Source: Artemisia argyi (lineage: Eukaryota; Streptophyta; Magnoliopsida; Asterales; Asteraceae). Taken from it: a stretch of DNA of 64,000 bases. Made by a program: the position numbers and the translations under genes. The stretch is taken from the NCBI GenBank assembly GCA_030686995.1, contig CM060708.1, forward strand, positions 184,838,126 to 184,902,125, written 5' to 3'. A model generated the notes under the pieces. The model did no database searches and had not been told where the DNA came from. It worked only from the letters and a program-made list of their open reading frames with translations. Below are positions 21,258-33,356 of this stretch, piece by piece (the first letter of the stretch is position 1; every line of letters starts with the position of its first letter).

Positions 21258-21408
21258 ATATCGGCTTATATTTCATAAGATTCAATTTTCCGGCTTATTC
21301 GGAGACTTGTGGGCTGATATAAGTATATTATGATATAATAAACTTATATAAGCTCACTAGTCTCCAAATAAGCCGGAAATTGAGTCTTATGATATATAAG
21401 CCGAAATT
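21258..21408. repeat. hairpin repeat family A, copy 2
   Basis: Inverted repeat matching the copy at 19702-19866, including the loop TATTATGATATAATA; arms have diverged by a few substitutions. Confidence 0.85.
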
Positions 21409-21596
21409 GACAATGTGAATATGTTAGTATTATATGGTATTTGATCGTCTCATATATTGTAAATGTTTTTAGGACTTTAGTGATTAATTTTGGAAAGTCC
21501 CCGTCCGAAGTTAATCATCTCATAGAAAACCCGTCCGAAATTAATTTATTAGAAATTAATTTCGGAAAGTCCCCTGTTTGGTTGGATAAAGTACGA

Positions 21597-21758
<162 letters not shown>

Positions 21759-21857
21759 TTGTATACATTGTTATTTATTTCAATGTGTGTGTATATGCGT
21801 ATATGTGTATATGTGTTTCTTCACTAATTATATTTTCTTGTACTAGTACGTTTATAG

Positions 21858-22702
21858 ATGGCAGATGTTGTTGCTAGGAGCCACGGTGGCGATGGAGGCA
21901 ATGAGCCACCCCGTGGTCCGACGAGGATAGGCAGTGATTGTCAGAGTAAGAATTTCTAGATTATTTTAATTAAACTTGATTATTATTTGAAATTGATAAC
22001 TTGTTATTTTATATCATCATCACTTGAATTTGGTTACTTGTAGCATCTAAATCCAGACCTCCCAGACCTCCCAAGCCCAATGCCAAAATTGGGAAAGGCG
22101 GGAAGTCGGTGCGTGGTCCCACAAAGAACACACGGCTCCGCAATGAGAGGAAAGATACTGGTCGTCCGGTATCGATCAGATTCCGGAAGAACGACAAAGG
22201 GATGTGGGAGCATGTGGGCGAGCACGCGAAGTGGTTCTCCAACTTGGTCGGGGAATTGTTGCGGCAATCAATTCCTATGCATTACAAATCCTGGTCGGCT
22301 GTTCCTGCTACCGCGAAGGCCCACATCGACGACCAGCTTCACGTAAGTTTTTTTTTATTTTTTTTTATCTTTTATTTTTTTAATTATTGTGTTTGTTTAT
22401 TTTAACTTTGCTATTTATTTAAATTTGATTGTTTATTTAAATTTGAATATTTATTTTAATTATATTTTATTGCAGCATTATTTTGATCTCGGCGAGCACC
22501 TTGCCAGTGCTGATGGAGAGGATATTGTCAACAGTATCGAATATTATCTCCAAAAGCGATACGACGACAACAAGTGGCGGCACAAAAAGATAAATTTTAC
22601 TGAGCAAGGTAGGATGGAGAAGCTGGAGGAGATCAAGGCAAAACGCCCGGAGAACATGTCGGAGTCGGATTGGGAACAATATGTAAATTTCTGGATCCAC
22701 AC

Positions 22703-22787
<85 letters not shown>

Positions 22788-22792
22788 TTATT

Positions 22793-22838
<46 letters not shown>

Positions 22839-22881
22839 GTGATGGATAATAATAATAATAATAAAAAAAAATAAAAATAAA

Positions 22882-22947
<66 letters not shown>

Positions 22948-23863
22948 TCATTTATATAACATTTTCTATTATTTATAATACTCAGGTTAAGCACTGGTCG
23001 AACCCGAATAATTTGAAGAGAGGGGTGACCAACAGGCAGAACCGGCTCGCCAATCCGACTGCCAGCCTTCATGGGTCGCATTCGTTAGCTGTTATACGCG
23101 ATAACTTCGTAAGACGCTTTTTAATCATTTCATTTATATATATAGTGTTTGGTGAGTCGTTATTGAGTTTATTTATAAACAGCTGAGAGAACCCACCGAC
23201 GCTGTGGATGGTAGAGACTTGATCGCGATGTACAGACACAACCATACGAGAGACGGCGTTTGGGAGTCTGCATTGTCCGAGACTAGATATGTAAGTATAA
23301 TTTATTTCCATAAAACTCACCCACATTAATGCAAATATAATAAATCACGACTTATATATTACTTTGCTTATTTTTTTGTAAAACAGAACCAGATGATACA
23401 GATGCGGACGGAGAGCACCTCCGGGGGGACGACCATGTCTGACCTCGATATTATGCGCCACGTGATCGGTGGCAAGCAGCGAGGTCATATTCTTGGCGTA
23501 GGTCCAGTCTTACCCGGCGGTGGTCGTCAGACGACCCTCAGCGCCGCACGAGCTCGTGATCAAGCCTTCGCGTCCTCCCTACACGAAACAGTCCAGAAGC
23601 AAACCCAGGATTTGTCCCAGCAAAGGACACTGATTGATATGTTGGTGGGGTGGGCTAAGACACAGCCGGGTTTCCCCGCTGAGCTAGCGACTCAGGCGAT
23701 GACATCGGGATCCCAGGAGGCTTCACCATCACCAGGTGAGTCTACAGGTACCCCGGAGGAGGGGAGTGGGGCTAGTGGGGGAGTGGGGGGACTCAGGAGT
23801 AGCGTATGGGTTGTTTGGGTTGATTTATATTTTGTTTTGGGTTATGGACAAATGTGTGGATAG
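21858..23863 (+). CDS. TNPA-type CACTA protein (plant transposase, Transposase_24/Ptta family)
   Basis: Six exons give a 433-residue frame without stops: 21858-21945, 22044-22342, 22476-22682, 22986-23108, 23183-23290, 23387-23863. All five introns are GT-AG. Exon 1 is Gly/Arg-rich. Exon 2 is basic (GPTKNTRLRNERKDTGRPVS) and leads into the family core with WEHVGEHAKWFSNLVGELLR. Exons 3-5 carry the typical spaced aromatic residues (LQKRYDDNKWRHKK, NRLANPTASLHGSHS, MYRHNHTRDGVWES). Exon 6 has the TLIDMLVGWAK helix and a Ser/Gly-rich tail. TNPA-like proteins bind the subterminal repeats and assist transposition in En/Spm. It lies near the right end, as is usual. No frameshift or stop was seen; the last ~40 residues look degenerate. 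Confidence 0.8.
22704..22946. repeat. (TTA)n followed by (TAA)n inside intron 3 of the TNPA-type gene
   Basis: About 28 TTA units (22704-22787) are followed by TAA units to 22946 with a short interruption near 22835-22880. The two halves are complementary and can fold into a long AU hairpin in the pre-mRNA. Exon 3 ends 20 bases before it and exon 4 starts 40 bases after it. Confidence 0.9.
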
Positions 23864-24209
23864 TTTCATGGATTATTATGTGTTTATGTGTTAGGATTCC
23901 CGCTGCATTGTTCCCACGTATAGTTTTGTAGCGTATAGCGGATAGCTAGCTTATGTAGTGATCATGTGATAACGGTTTTTGAACCGTATTTTACGAATTT
24001 GGATACAAACACATGATTATGTTAATTTTTAAGAAATTTGGATATGTATCATATTATGTTGGCGAATTTGTGATTTGAGTGTCTTGTGGTATTGTAATTA
24101 GGTTATATACAGGTTCTGGATTTGTAGTGATAGTGTAGATTTTTTCCGGAAAATTTCCGGAAAAAATCTGGAAATTACCCATTTTGCAGCAATTTGCTGC
24201 AAAATGGGT

Positions 24210-24665
24210 CAGACACTTTTCGCGGGGACATGTCCCCACCAAAAGGCTGTTGCATTAATAGTGAGAACAACTTTCAACGGGGACATGTCCCCGCCAAAAG
24301 ATTGCATAAAACTTGCAAAATACTTTCAGGGGGGAAGTGTCCCCGCCAAAAGATTACATAAAACTTGGAAAATACTTTCAGCGGGGAGGCGTCCCCGTCA
24401 AAAGTTTGCATCATTTACTTGGAAAAGTACTTTCAGCGGGGACATGTGCCAAAAGTTTTGCCACGCTGACAAGTTTGACCTGACCAATATTGTCCACGCT
24501 GGCAGCATGGGTCCCACGTGTCACCGCCAAAAGAGTGGAACGTCGCTGCCGAAAGTTTACAGCGTGGGGCTTTGCGCGAGGCACTTTCGGCGGGGACATG
24601 TCCCCGCCGAAAGGTTTGGGCGGGGAGAAGTCCCTGCTGAAAGCGAGAGAATGTCCCCGCTAAAA
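24210..24665. repeat. CACTA right subterminal palindromic repeats
   Basis: At least nine copies of the GGGGACATGTCCCC-type dyad bordered by CTTTC/AAAAG, at about 24218, 24280, 24328, 24382, 24434, 24525, 24590, 24618 and 24650, denser than on the left. Several are degenerate by CpG decay or truncation. Confidence 0.85.
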
Positions 24666-24683
24666 GCAACTGTTGTTGTAGTG

Positions 24684-25076
24684 AGCATTGAAACAAATGG
24701 AACTTCATGTCCACAGTTCAGCGTACATGCGACCATTTATCTTTAAATAAAATTTATAATATATTAAACAGCAACATAAGAGCCAAGTACCATATATCAA
24801 CAACTCAACTATATTGTAAAATGACAGTCTTGATAGCGTTAACAGTTAATGTTCATTGAAAGGGACTACCAACCATATAATTTAACTTTTGATATTACTT
24901 TCAGAAAATGGACCACATGAACAACGTAATATTCTGATCATAACTCATATAGGCTCTATAGTTTACGAAGTAATAATCAGCCACATTTTTCTTTGTCAGA
25001 AGATCATAAAAGCTCATAAAGAAATTAACCAACAAAGTAAATGCGGGCTTGGTCACAATATAGCAACTTATCTTAA

Positions 25077-25130
<54 letters not shown>

Positions 25131-25461
25131 CACACATTCAAAAACAAGCAGCCACAAAAGTCATATCAGATAACCAAAACTATTACCCTTGGACACATGA
25201 GAATAACAATCCCAGTCGACATCGAAACAAAAAATTTATATGCAGCCTAAAGTAAACACACATTTAAAAGGAGCGTATCTAAAGCATTCAAGAATAAATA
25301 AGCAGGTTGAATTTTAACACAATGGGTCACACTGAAGTAACTCCTAATCTCCTATATGTTCAGCCAAAGATAGTCATAAACCTTACACATGGCCCTTATA
25401 TAAATGTGGTATAGTTAAGATTAAGCTTTGCTCAAAGAAAAAAAGAAGTTAAGATTAAGCT
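24684..25461. other. non-coding flank of the CACTA element with poly(T)
   Basis: Low-repeat sequence of the same character as 11976-13905, which it adjoined before the CACTA insertion. It contains a 50-base T run (25079-25128). No coding frame is supported. Confidence 0.5.
25079..25128 (+). repeat. poly(T) tract, 50 bases
   Basis: Longest homopolymer in the window. The flanking sequence does not show SINE promoter boxes that I can recognise on either strand. Confidence 0.95.
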
Positions 25462-25470
25462 AAAGCAAAA

Positions 25471-25774
25471 GTGCTAATGGCTTGAAAATACATTCAACTT
25501 GACACTTTCTCTTGTTCTATGTAGCCAACTTTATTTTTTGCTATTATAACACAAAACTTTTGAATTTCGTCTATTGTGTGTATTTTGTGACTATTTTACC
25601 CTTACTTTTTTCAAATTTTGAGGGGTAAAATGGTTATTTTACATGAAAAAACGGTCACAAAATACACACAATAGACGAAATTCAAAAGGTTTGTGTTATA
25701 ATAGCAAAAAATAAAGTTGGCTACATAGAACAACAAAAAGTGTCAACTTAGATGTATTTTCAAGTCATTAGCCC
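25471..25774. mobile_element. Mutator-like MITE, 304 bp, perfect 9-bp TSD
   Basis: The ends GTGCTAATGGCTTGAAAATAC (first 20 bases shared) and the complement of GGGCTAATGACTTGAAAATA form TIRs of about 130 bases, leaving only a short loop near 25600-25640. The 9-base string AAAGCAAAA is repeated exactly at 25462-25470 and 25775-25783. It has no coding capacity. Confidence 0.92.
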
Positions 25775-25783
25775 AAAGCAAAA

Positions 25784-26213
25784 ACAGTCAAACACAAATC
25801 ACTATTACGAATACCAAATGAGCACTAGTGTAGTTGACTTTGGTTGCAAAAACAAATGAATGTTGCTAACATAAACATGAAATCTAGACAAGATCAATGC
25901 AAAATTAACTTCTAGATAAACAACATTAAATCTGAATAAATTAAATTTTATGAAGCGGAAGGATATAGATACAAAAATGTGAATGCTTAAATCTTAATGG
26001 CCTTTGGCCCAACTTGCTATAACACACATATAAACCCATGCTGTCGGCCCAACAGCTTTAGCACACAAATAACAGGGTCCAAACCCATTTTCTCAGGGAG
26101 AAATTTATGGCATTAGACAATATAATTAAAACAAATTTGCACAATTTGGACATGAGAAAAAAGCTCGATGTAGATTTAATAGTTTTTAAAAATCCAATAA
26201 ACAAATAACGTCC
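25784..26213. other. no recognised feature
   Basis: AT-rich non-coding sequence between two DNA elements; no ORF or repeat is supported. Confidence 0.5.
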
Positions 26214-26705
26214 GTTCATTTTTTAATCAAAAAAAAAAAAGAAGCTAAACTTCCACATTTTAAAAAAAAAATTAAATATCTTGCAAACCGTTAATCATTA
26301 TGCAAAACGAATCATACCATCGCGAACGATAATTAAACCATCTTTCTATTGACGGACATTTCGATATATTTTAGAAGATTTTTTAATTTTTTTTTTCAAT
26401 TACGTTTGAAAAAATCACATGTGATTTGTGATACAAATGACATATGATTTTTTTTTCAAATATAATTGGAAAAAAAAAAACGAAAAAAAAAATCGTCGAA
26501 AGTATATCGAAGTGCCCGTCTACTGAAAGATTAAAAAAAAATACTCGTCGCAATGGTGTGTTTTATTTTTTCACTCGACGATTTACCATTTGTAAGATAT
26601 TTTATTTTTTTAAAAGAAGTGGAAAGTTAAGGGGTTTTATTTTTATTTTTTTTGATGAAAAATGAGTGGCTAGGATTGGTTCATTGGATCTTTAGATAAT
26701 TTTGG
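26214..26705. mobile_element. small foldback element, copy 2
   Basis: Inverted arms (about 26262-26375 and 26485-26640) share 'atcttgcaaaccgttaatcat', 'atcgcgaacga' and 'cgatatattttaga' blocks with their complements and with the element at 1207-1887. The centre holds 'aatcacatgtgatttgtgat' dyads. The outermost ends are blurred, and no target duplication was identified. Confidence 0.65.
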
Positions 26706-26753
26706 TTCTACATTAATCTCAACTCTATAACATGATCGAACACACATACAAAC

Positions 26754-27433
26754 TTAGGGGTGTTCAAAAAATTCGAGAAACCGACGAACCGAGCCGATCT
26801 ACTCAATCCGAAACAAAAAAAAGTCGATAACCGAAGAAACCAAAACTGAGAAAACCCGAAACTGGAAAAACTCGTTTATCGCGGTTCGGTTTCGGTTTTC
26901 ACTTTCATTTATCCGCGGTTACCCAACCGAACTATGTATAATATACATGTAGATTTCAACAAACCATTCATAAAATGTACAAGTATTAACTATATTATTA
27001 CACTACTTTTATCGTATAACACATTTTATCTACTTAATGTGATAATTTACTAACCTCCATGGATTACATATGATTAAAGTGATCGTAACTTATAAATGTC
27101 AAATAAATAGTATTAGCTATTTTATTACATATGATAAATTAAATGTTTTTATTGCGACGGAACAACTTTACTATGACTCTAATCTCTTCAATGGTATTTA
27201 ATGTTTATTATAATGACATATTATGTTATTGTTTATCCGATTCGGTTCGATTAATTTTTTATAGCGGTTAACCGTGACCTGAACCATGGGTAACCGTTCA
27301 TTTTGGGTACCTGCATTGCCGGTTACCCGCCCTGCACGGTTCGGTTTCGAATAGTAAAATGAACTACCCGCCCCGCGATGGATAGTTAAAATTTGTAATC
27401 GAACCGAGCCGAACCACCCTGTGAACACCCTAA
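26754..27433. mobile_element. MITE-like element with TTAGGGGTGTTC ends
   Basis: TTAGGGGTGTTC (about 26754) pairs with GAACACCCTAA (ending 27433). Adjacent 'gaaccgagccga' words occur near both ends in opposite orientation, with 'cggttcggtttcggtt' inside. The end type fits hAT-like MITEs, but no 8-bp duplication was found. No ORF. Confidence 0.5.
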
Positions 27434-28380
27434 ACACATAGAATATACAAATGAACAGAACCCTATATACACTCTAAGCCCACCCATTTTCCAATAGAAC
27501 ACCATAAAAAAGTAAACCAATACTTTATCCTCGGCATCCTCACTACATAACTGACTTGCAGTTGTAAGCCATGCTAATTCATTGATACATCTTTGGAAGA
27601 CTTTATGCAAACCTACTCAAAACATTTTAATTGAATTTCCTTAAACAACTTGTTATTCTCAACTGTCTTCTTCCCTCAAAATACTACATATTTCTAGTTT
27701 TCAACAAAAAGTAATCAGTTGTCATTGCTTGTCAAAGGTCTTTTGGTACTTTGTAGCTTGATCTTGCTCCAACGAACTTTTTCCTACACTTTTGATCCCT
27801 CATGACATAAAAGAATGCTATGATCTATAGTCTCCACCATGTTAACGAATTGGACATAAATGTAAATCTAAATTGGTGCCCCGTTTATCGAGTTCCATTT
27901 CACATGTAACCTACCAAGCTCAACTTTTTAGACGAAGATGTTTACTTTTCTTGGAACCAAATTGTGCCATTGTGTTTGTTGTACATTTGTGTTACCATTG
28001 CTCCAACAATCTTCAATTATTCCAACCAAATCCAAATGCCAACACCAAACATCCCCGCAAGTTTCTAATATAGTCATGTTAGATAAAAACAAAATTTAAT
28101 CTCTTTCATTCACCTATAACCCTATCTCTCGGCTCTCTTATCCAGCTCCACAACCAATTCCAATCAGTTCTTACCCATTCCCCGCTATCACTAACTTACG
28201 GCCACCTATCTATTACTTTCAAGATGATAAAGCCTAGGAAAAATTTCACACAAACGTCCATCCCCCGACCTACAAGTCCTCCCAGGATAAAGTGTTTTCT
28301 CTATTTCTCACAAGTCCTAACAACATTTAATGTGATCTTATCGATCAATTGAATCACATAAGCTTTTAGGGGCTCAATCA
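27434..28380. other. no recognised feature; left flank of the Tekay-like element
   Basis: Non-coding, with moderately pyrimidine-rich stretches. It shows no similarity by eye to the Athila gag that flanks the same element on its other side. Confidence 0.5.
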
Positions 28381-29280
28381 TGTAACCTCTCGTAAATTTC
28401 CCTTACGATTAGTAAATGCATACGAATAAATAAAACGATGTTACGATAAATTAACACCATTTTACGGGTAACAAATTTTTTTTTATGATATGGCTTGATA
28501 TTGAACCACTACGATAACTGTGATTGACCGTTTACCCAGGAACGATGCTTACACACGACCTAGATAACCTATGATTATTGCGAACGATAAATATATATAA
28601 CACGTTTATATTTATAACAATACGTTTCGTCTAAATAACGTATAGTATTTTTATATTCCCCGAACCTACGAAACTTCCCGAGAACGCTCACTAATATTTT
28701 TAAACTTCGACACGATAATCGAGACACACCATGTGGGCCCCCAACACTCATTGGGCCACGAAATCCAATTACAAACCAAACGGACTAGTACTATTTTTCT
28801 TTCTTTTGTTTTGGGCCGACACAACCAGTAGTCCACAGGCCACAAGCCCAAACGCACCCTTTGTATTTTTTTTGTTTCTGTCGCGATACACAACCAAACG
28901 TACCCTATTTCATACGATTTTTATACATAACCCTTATATATTTTTGCTTGCCTCGTCTCACCTAGTACCCAAGAAACAGAAATGATAAAAGTTCCACTCC
29001 CTCTCACTCGTTTACTACCCTAGAAATCACCCAAGTAAAGTACCAAACTCACATGCGAAGGATAAGCCAAAAACATGTCATAACATTCCTTTTGCCTCCC
29101 ATGCTCCCCAATGATCCCCTAGCTATCTATGTTCATTGTCAGGAATGAATAGCATGAAATCTTACACAATCTAAGCTTTGTAAACCCACGATTGGATGAG
29201 AAGAGTGGTGCTACTATTCGTATGCATGCTACACTCCAACTCTTGTGAACTTATCATGTCTCTACGCTCCATAAACTCAC

Positions 29281-29288
29281 TATATAAG
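29281..29288 (+). promoter_or_regulatory. LTR TATA box
   Basis: TATATAAG in the 5' LTR, conserved at 38784 in the 3' LTR; the best core promoter candidate in this LTR. Confidence 0.45.
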
Positions 29289-30545
29289 CCCTCACATCCA
29301 AACTCAATCATACATGCACTTATACGTACCATTACACTAAAAATATTAATGAGGAGGAGCTGTGGAGGGACAAACGAATCACCAAGAGTACCACGTCTCG
29401 AAACGAACCTAGGAAGCCAAGCTTGGAGCATCTTGAACCCTTGGTGGAACGTGAAGTGAACCACAGAGCTTTTGTACCTTCACACGATCCTTACACGACG
29501 TTTTACTCCAACTTTTAGAGGTGAGGTGAGACCTTGATTTTCTTTCTATTTATATATATACGTACCTTATGTTTTTGCACCCACACTTTCTATTTATAAC
29601 TCATAAAATACAAACACGACATACATATGTTATATATCGTACTATTATTTGGCTATGTCATTAATGAGAACCTATAATAACATTGAGCTTATATTAACGA
29701 ATACACAACAAAAATCACACGTTTCTAAGTCACGTTGGACCTATACGATTTCACTAAAACACTTAGTTTATTTTTCAAGTTTTGCAAGTTTTACGTATTG
29801 AGTTTTTGGCTACACTTTGGCCTCGCCATTTTAATATTCGACACATAACCATCTAATATTTTTGTACGAACTAATTATCTACCTAGTATACTAACGAGAC
29901 TAATAAATAACGGGGCCTAACAACTTGATTTTATCACCTAATCGAGCCTAAAGCATGTCGCTATTGTCACAAGTATTTCAGGAAATTAAAATAAGCTTTG
30001 GGCCGTAAAGCCCAATAAGTTGTTTCCAACTTATTACGATAAGCTAAGCGTATAAGCTCTTTTGAAATGTTTTTGTAACTTAAAATGATGGATTTTGACA
30101 AACCCAATGTTCCCCCAAACCCTTTGGATCGAAAAACGTTCACGGGCCCTTAATTAGACTCGTTAAGCCCATTTAATGAAAAAGAAGGAGATTAAGCTAA
30201 TAAGCTGTTTAAATAAGCTTTTCTACACTTCCTGAGCTTATTGAAATAATAAAAATGTTAAGTTTTAAATTTGGTAATGTTTGGACTAAATTTGCAAATT
30301 TTCGAGAGATAGGGACTAAAAGTGTCAAACACGTAAACTTTGGGTAAAAAGTATAAAAACTGTTTTTCTAAGGATATAAATAGTTAATATTGAAACTTGG
30401 GATTGAAAAATGTAAATATTGGTATACTTGGACTAAAAACGTAAATATATATAATTTTGGACTAACGACGTAAATGTTTTCCGTTAAGGGTAAAATGTGT
30501 AAATTGGAGAAACTTAAAGGATTAAATAATAATATTGATTTTAAA

Positions 30546-30552
<7 letters not shown>

Positions 30553-30618
<66 letters not shown>

Positions 30619-30643
30619 TGAAATAATATAAATAATAAACGTA

Positions 30644-30721
<78 letters not shown>

Positions 30722-30728
30722 TATATAC
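30553..30728. repeat. paired (TA)n microsatellites in the 5' LTR
   Basis: Two TA tracts of about 60 and 80 bases flank a 32-base unique segment. In the 3' LTR a single tract (about 40057-40150) takes their place and the unique segment is absent. Confidence 0.95.
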
Positions 30729-30998
30729 GTATAAAATTTATATAACGATAACTAAATTTAGACGATAAAACAATACGTAACCATTATCTAATTTATATAT
30801 GACGTAACACATCGCCTATGCACTTTATGGATTATTCGTAATTAATAATAAACGTTCGCAATAAAACGAGACTTAAAAACTGAAACTTGCCATATCTTAT
30901 AGGTTGTGTGTGAAGCCGTTGCCTTGCATCGTTGAGATTACGTTTGTTCCACTATCCTACTAAGGTGAGTTCATAGCCCACATTTAACTTATTTTTGT

Positions 30999-31023
30999 GG
31001 GGGGGGGGGGGGGGGGGGGGGGG
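30999..31023 (+). repeat. poly(G) tract, 25 bases
   Basis: The same position in the 3' LTR holds only seven G (40422-40428). Confidence 0.95.
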
Positions 31024-31718
31024 ATACATGCTCAAAAACCGAACACAAGTCTTTTCCTGATCTTATTATTGCTTAAGTAGCTATTGCCAAAAGTTCCTCG
31101 ATCATGAACCTTAATCACTTGAAGGGTGAACGTAAATAATTGTGAATAGATCTATTAGGGATTGACAATCCCCATTTGGTTGCTAGAGGAAAGTCACCAA
31201 ATGCACTTTATTTAAATATCATAGGTTACTGGCAAATACCTATCTTGAGTGCTATATATTTTACATCATTATTACGGATAATTTTGATGTCTGTTGAATC
31301 GTTGAGTGTCATGAGCTTAAGGCAATAATGAATGCGATTTTCTTACTTGTTTATTTGTATTTATATACAATAAGCACGTATCTCTTGTGTTCAAAGTCTT
31401 AATTATAAACCTATGAATTTCACTCAACTTTTTGTTGACTTTTAGCATGTTTATCTCAGGTAACTAAATGGAATGGATGGCAAAGGCACGAAGTGGGCAA
31501 ATAAAGAAACGTTTATTTCTCTTTGAATAAAAACTTGTTGTTGAATAATGAATCCTCTTGGAATTATGAATATTTGGTATTTTAAATAAAACTTAAAACG
31601 ATCACTTGAATCGTTTTCTATAATTGTGACAAAGATCCACGATATAATACCCCAAAAGTCTTCCGCTGACATTTTAAGTCTTTCGCTGTATTGATCGATT
31701 TTGGGGGTGTTATAGATT

Positions 31719-31735
31719 GACATCAGAGCTATGGT
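31719..31735 (+). promoter_or_regulatory. primer-binding site (initiator tRNA-Met type), diverged
   Basis: GACATCAGAGCTATGG follows the 5' LTR by a few bases and matches the core ATCAGAGC of the usual TGGTATCAGAGC site. This is where minus-strand synthesis of the element would be primed. Confidence 0.7.
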
Positions 31736-31881
31736 TATAGTGAACCAAGTGTTTTTGGAACATTGGACTATAACTACACTTTAAACGGGACAACATTTTC
31801 ATAAAATACCATCCTACGCCCTTCGTGCCTGAGCATTCCAATAATTGGTAAAAAGTATTATTTATCTTATAGCATTTTAAA

Positions 31882-32985
31882 TTGATTATAATTATGCTTA
31901 CATCCACTAATCGGGAAATTTATTACAGTGTCATGTCTTCGAACACCCACCCTATCAGCTTGTCCTCAAACTCAGGAACTGAAGATGTTACTTCAGCCTA
32001 TGCTACCTCACCTATGCCTATGTCTCCTGCTACCGACAGATACATGCAAAGCCAGCAATTTCTGCCAGCATCTGACACAGAGGCTTCTCCTCTGGCAACA
32101 TCTGGTCCGATTCGCCGGTCTAGGCAAATTAGACAACTTCAGCCGTATGAAGCAAGTACTGCTGTACCAGCACCAGCTCTTGTCATACCACCTGAATCAG
32201 TTGTGCCATCACCACCTGCACCACCAGTGATACCACCACTACCAGCTATCTTCTACAGCCAAACTACTACTGTGCCACTAACACCATCACCCATAGCATC
32301 ACCTCCACTAGCATCACCACCTGCACCTTACCAAAGTGTCCCAATATCACCTCACCAAAGGACTTACCCGATCCGCCCAACCACCTCAAAATCTTGTGTT
32401 CAACGCAGACGGCAAAGGACCCACAAGCGAGTGGATGCTCGTAGATGGTCTTTCTTATTGCCCATCATGCGATATTGGAGATCTCAAGAAGGAACACCAA
32501 CAATAAGGGAACTTGGGGAAAGTTCTTACTCTACCTCCTGAATTCTTCCAGTCACTAGGGAACCCATACATCACACCATACCGTTGTTAGCTGCAAGAAT
32601 GGTTCGCCACGAAGACCGACTTGATTCCATCGCTAGTATACTCAACAAGATTCCACATGAACTTCTAGAAACCATTGAAGATGATATGAACAGTCTCATA
32701 ATTGGTCATCTTGCAATAGAAGATAAGGTTGAAAGGATGGATTCTCTATTTTGGGAATCAATGGAATTCATAGGAGCACTATGTGGGGCTAACACTTCAA
32801 CAGAAATAACGTTGGGAACTTTAGACCGAGAAATTGAGAGGATCAACACTGAAAACCTACGCCTTAGGCAAGCCCTGCTAGAATCTCGAGAAAGGGAAAG
32901 GACTCGAGATCAAACCATGGAAACTATGTCCACTGCCATTCAAGAACTCCAAAACCGCCTAGACAAAGCCTTAGGAAAACCATGA
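31882..32985 (+). pseudogene. extra ORF upstream of gag: Pro/Ser-rich then coiled coil
   Basis: One frame runs from about 31882 to TGA at 32983, interrupted by a TGA at 32539-32541. The first part (about 219 codons) is Pro/Ser/Thr-rich, with PPAPPVIPPLPA-like runs and a basic patch QRRRQRTHKR. The second part (from about 32584) is a coiled coil with repeated Leu/Glu heptads (LDREIERINTENLRLRQALL). The frame ends 370 bases before gag. It has no standard retroelement domain. I recall similar Pro-rich plus coiled-coil regions before gag in Asteraceae gypsy proteins; that link is from memory and unverified. Confidence 0.6.
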
Positions 32986-33356
32986 GACCATCACCTTGTT
33001 AAGTAAAAATCAATGTCCTACAAATAAGAGTATCTTGTCGTGTTTTGTAAACATTTGTACAAGTATCAATAAGTGTTGTAACACCTTGACATTGATTTAT
33101 GGAAGTTTATTTTATCTTTATTTACGTTGCAAACTTTATACATTATATCGTAATATATTGGTTCATACAGGTCAAACTTATTCGTAATTCCTATGTGTGT
33201 CATTCCAACATACGATAATTACGATTTAAACCTTTTCAATGATCGAATCATTGTAACTGCAACCTATATTTAACTATTTATTACTCGATATGTATTTTCG
33301 ACGTGATAGGATTATTATAAATGTTCTAATAATATACCTTCTTTTATAATAGCAAC

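Larger units (their letters stand above)
28381..31714 (+). repeat. 5' LTR of the Tekay-like element
   Basis: About 3.3 kb, starts TGTAACCTCTCG. It has a TATA box at 29281-29288 (TATATAAG), two TA microsatellites (30553-30615, 30648-30728) and a 25-base G run (30999-31023). Open frames inside (for example 28731-28985, 29171-29464) also exist in the 3' copy but look non-coding. Confidence 0.9.

Noticed and set aside
25079..25128. Poly(T) as the tail of a minus-strand SINE or LINE
   Set aside because: No SINE promoter boxes, LINE coding sequence or target duplication could be identified next to it.
28731..29464. ORFs in the 5' LTR repeated in the 3' LTR (38198-38967)
   Set aside because: Their duplication only reflects LTR identity; no domain and frames differ by indels between copies.
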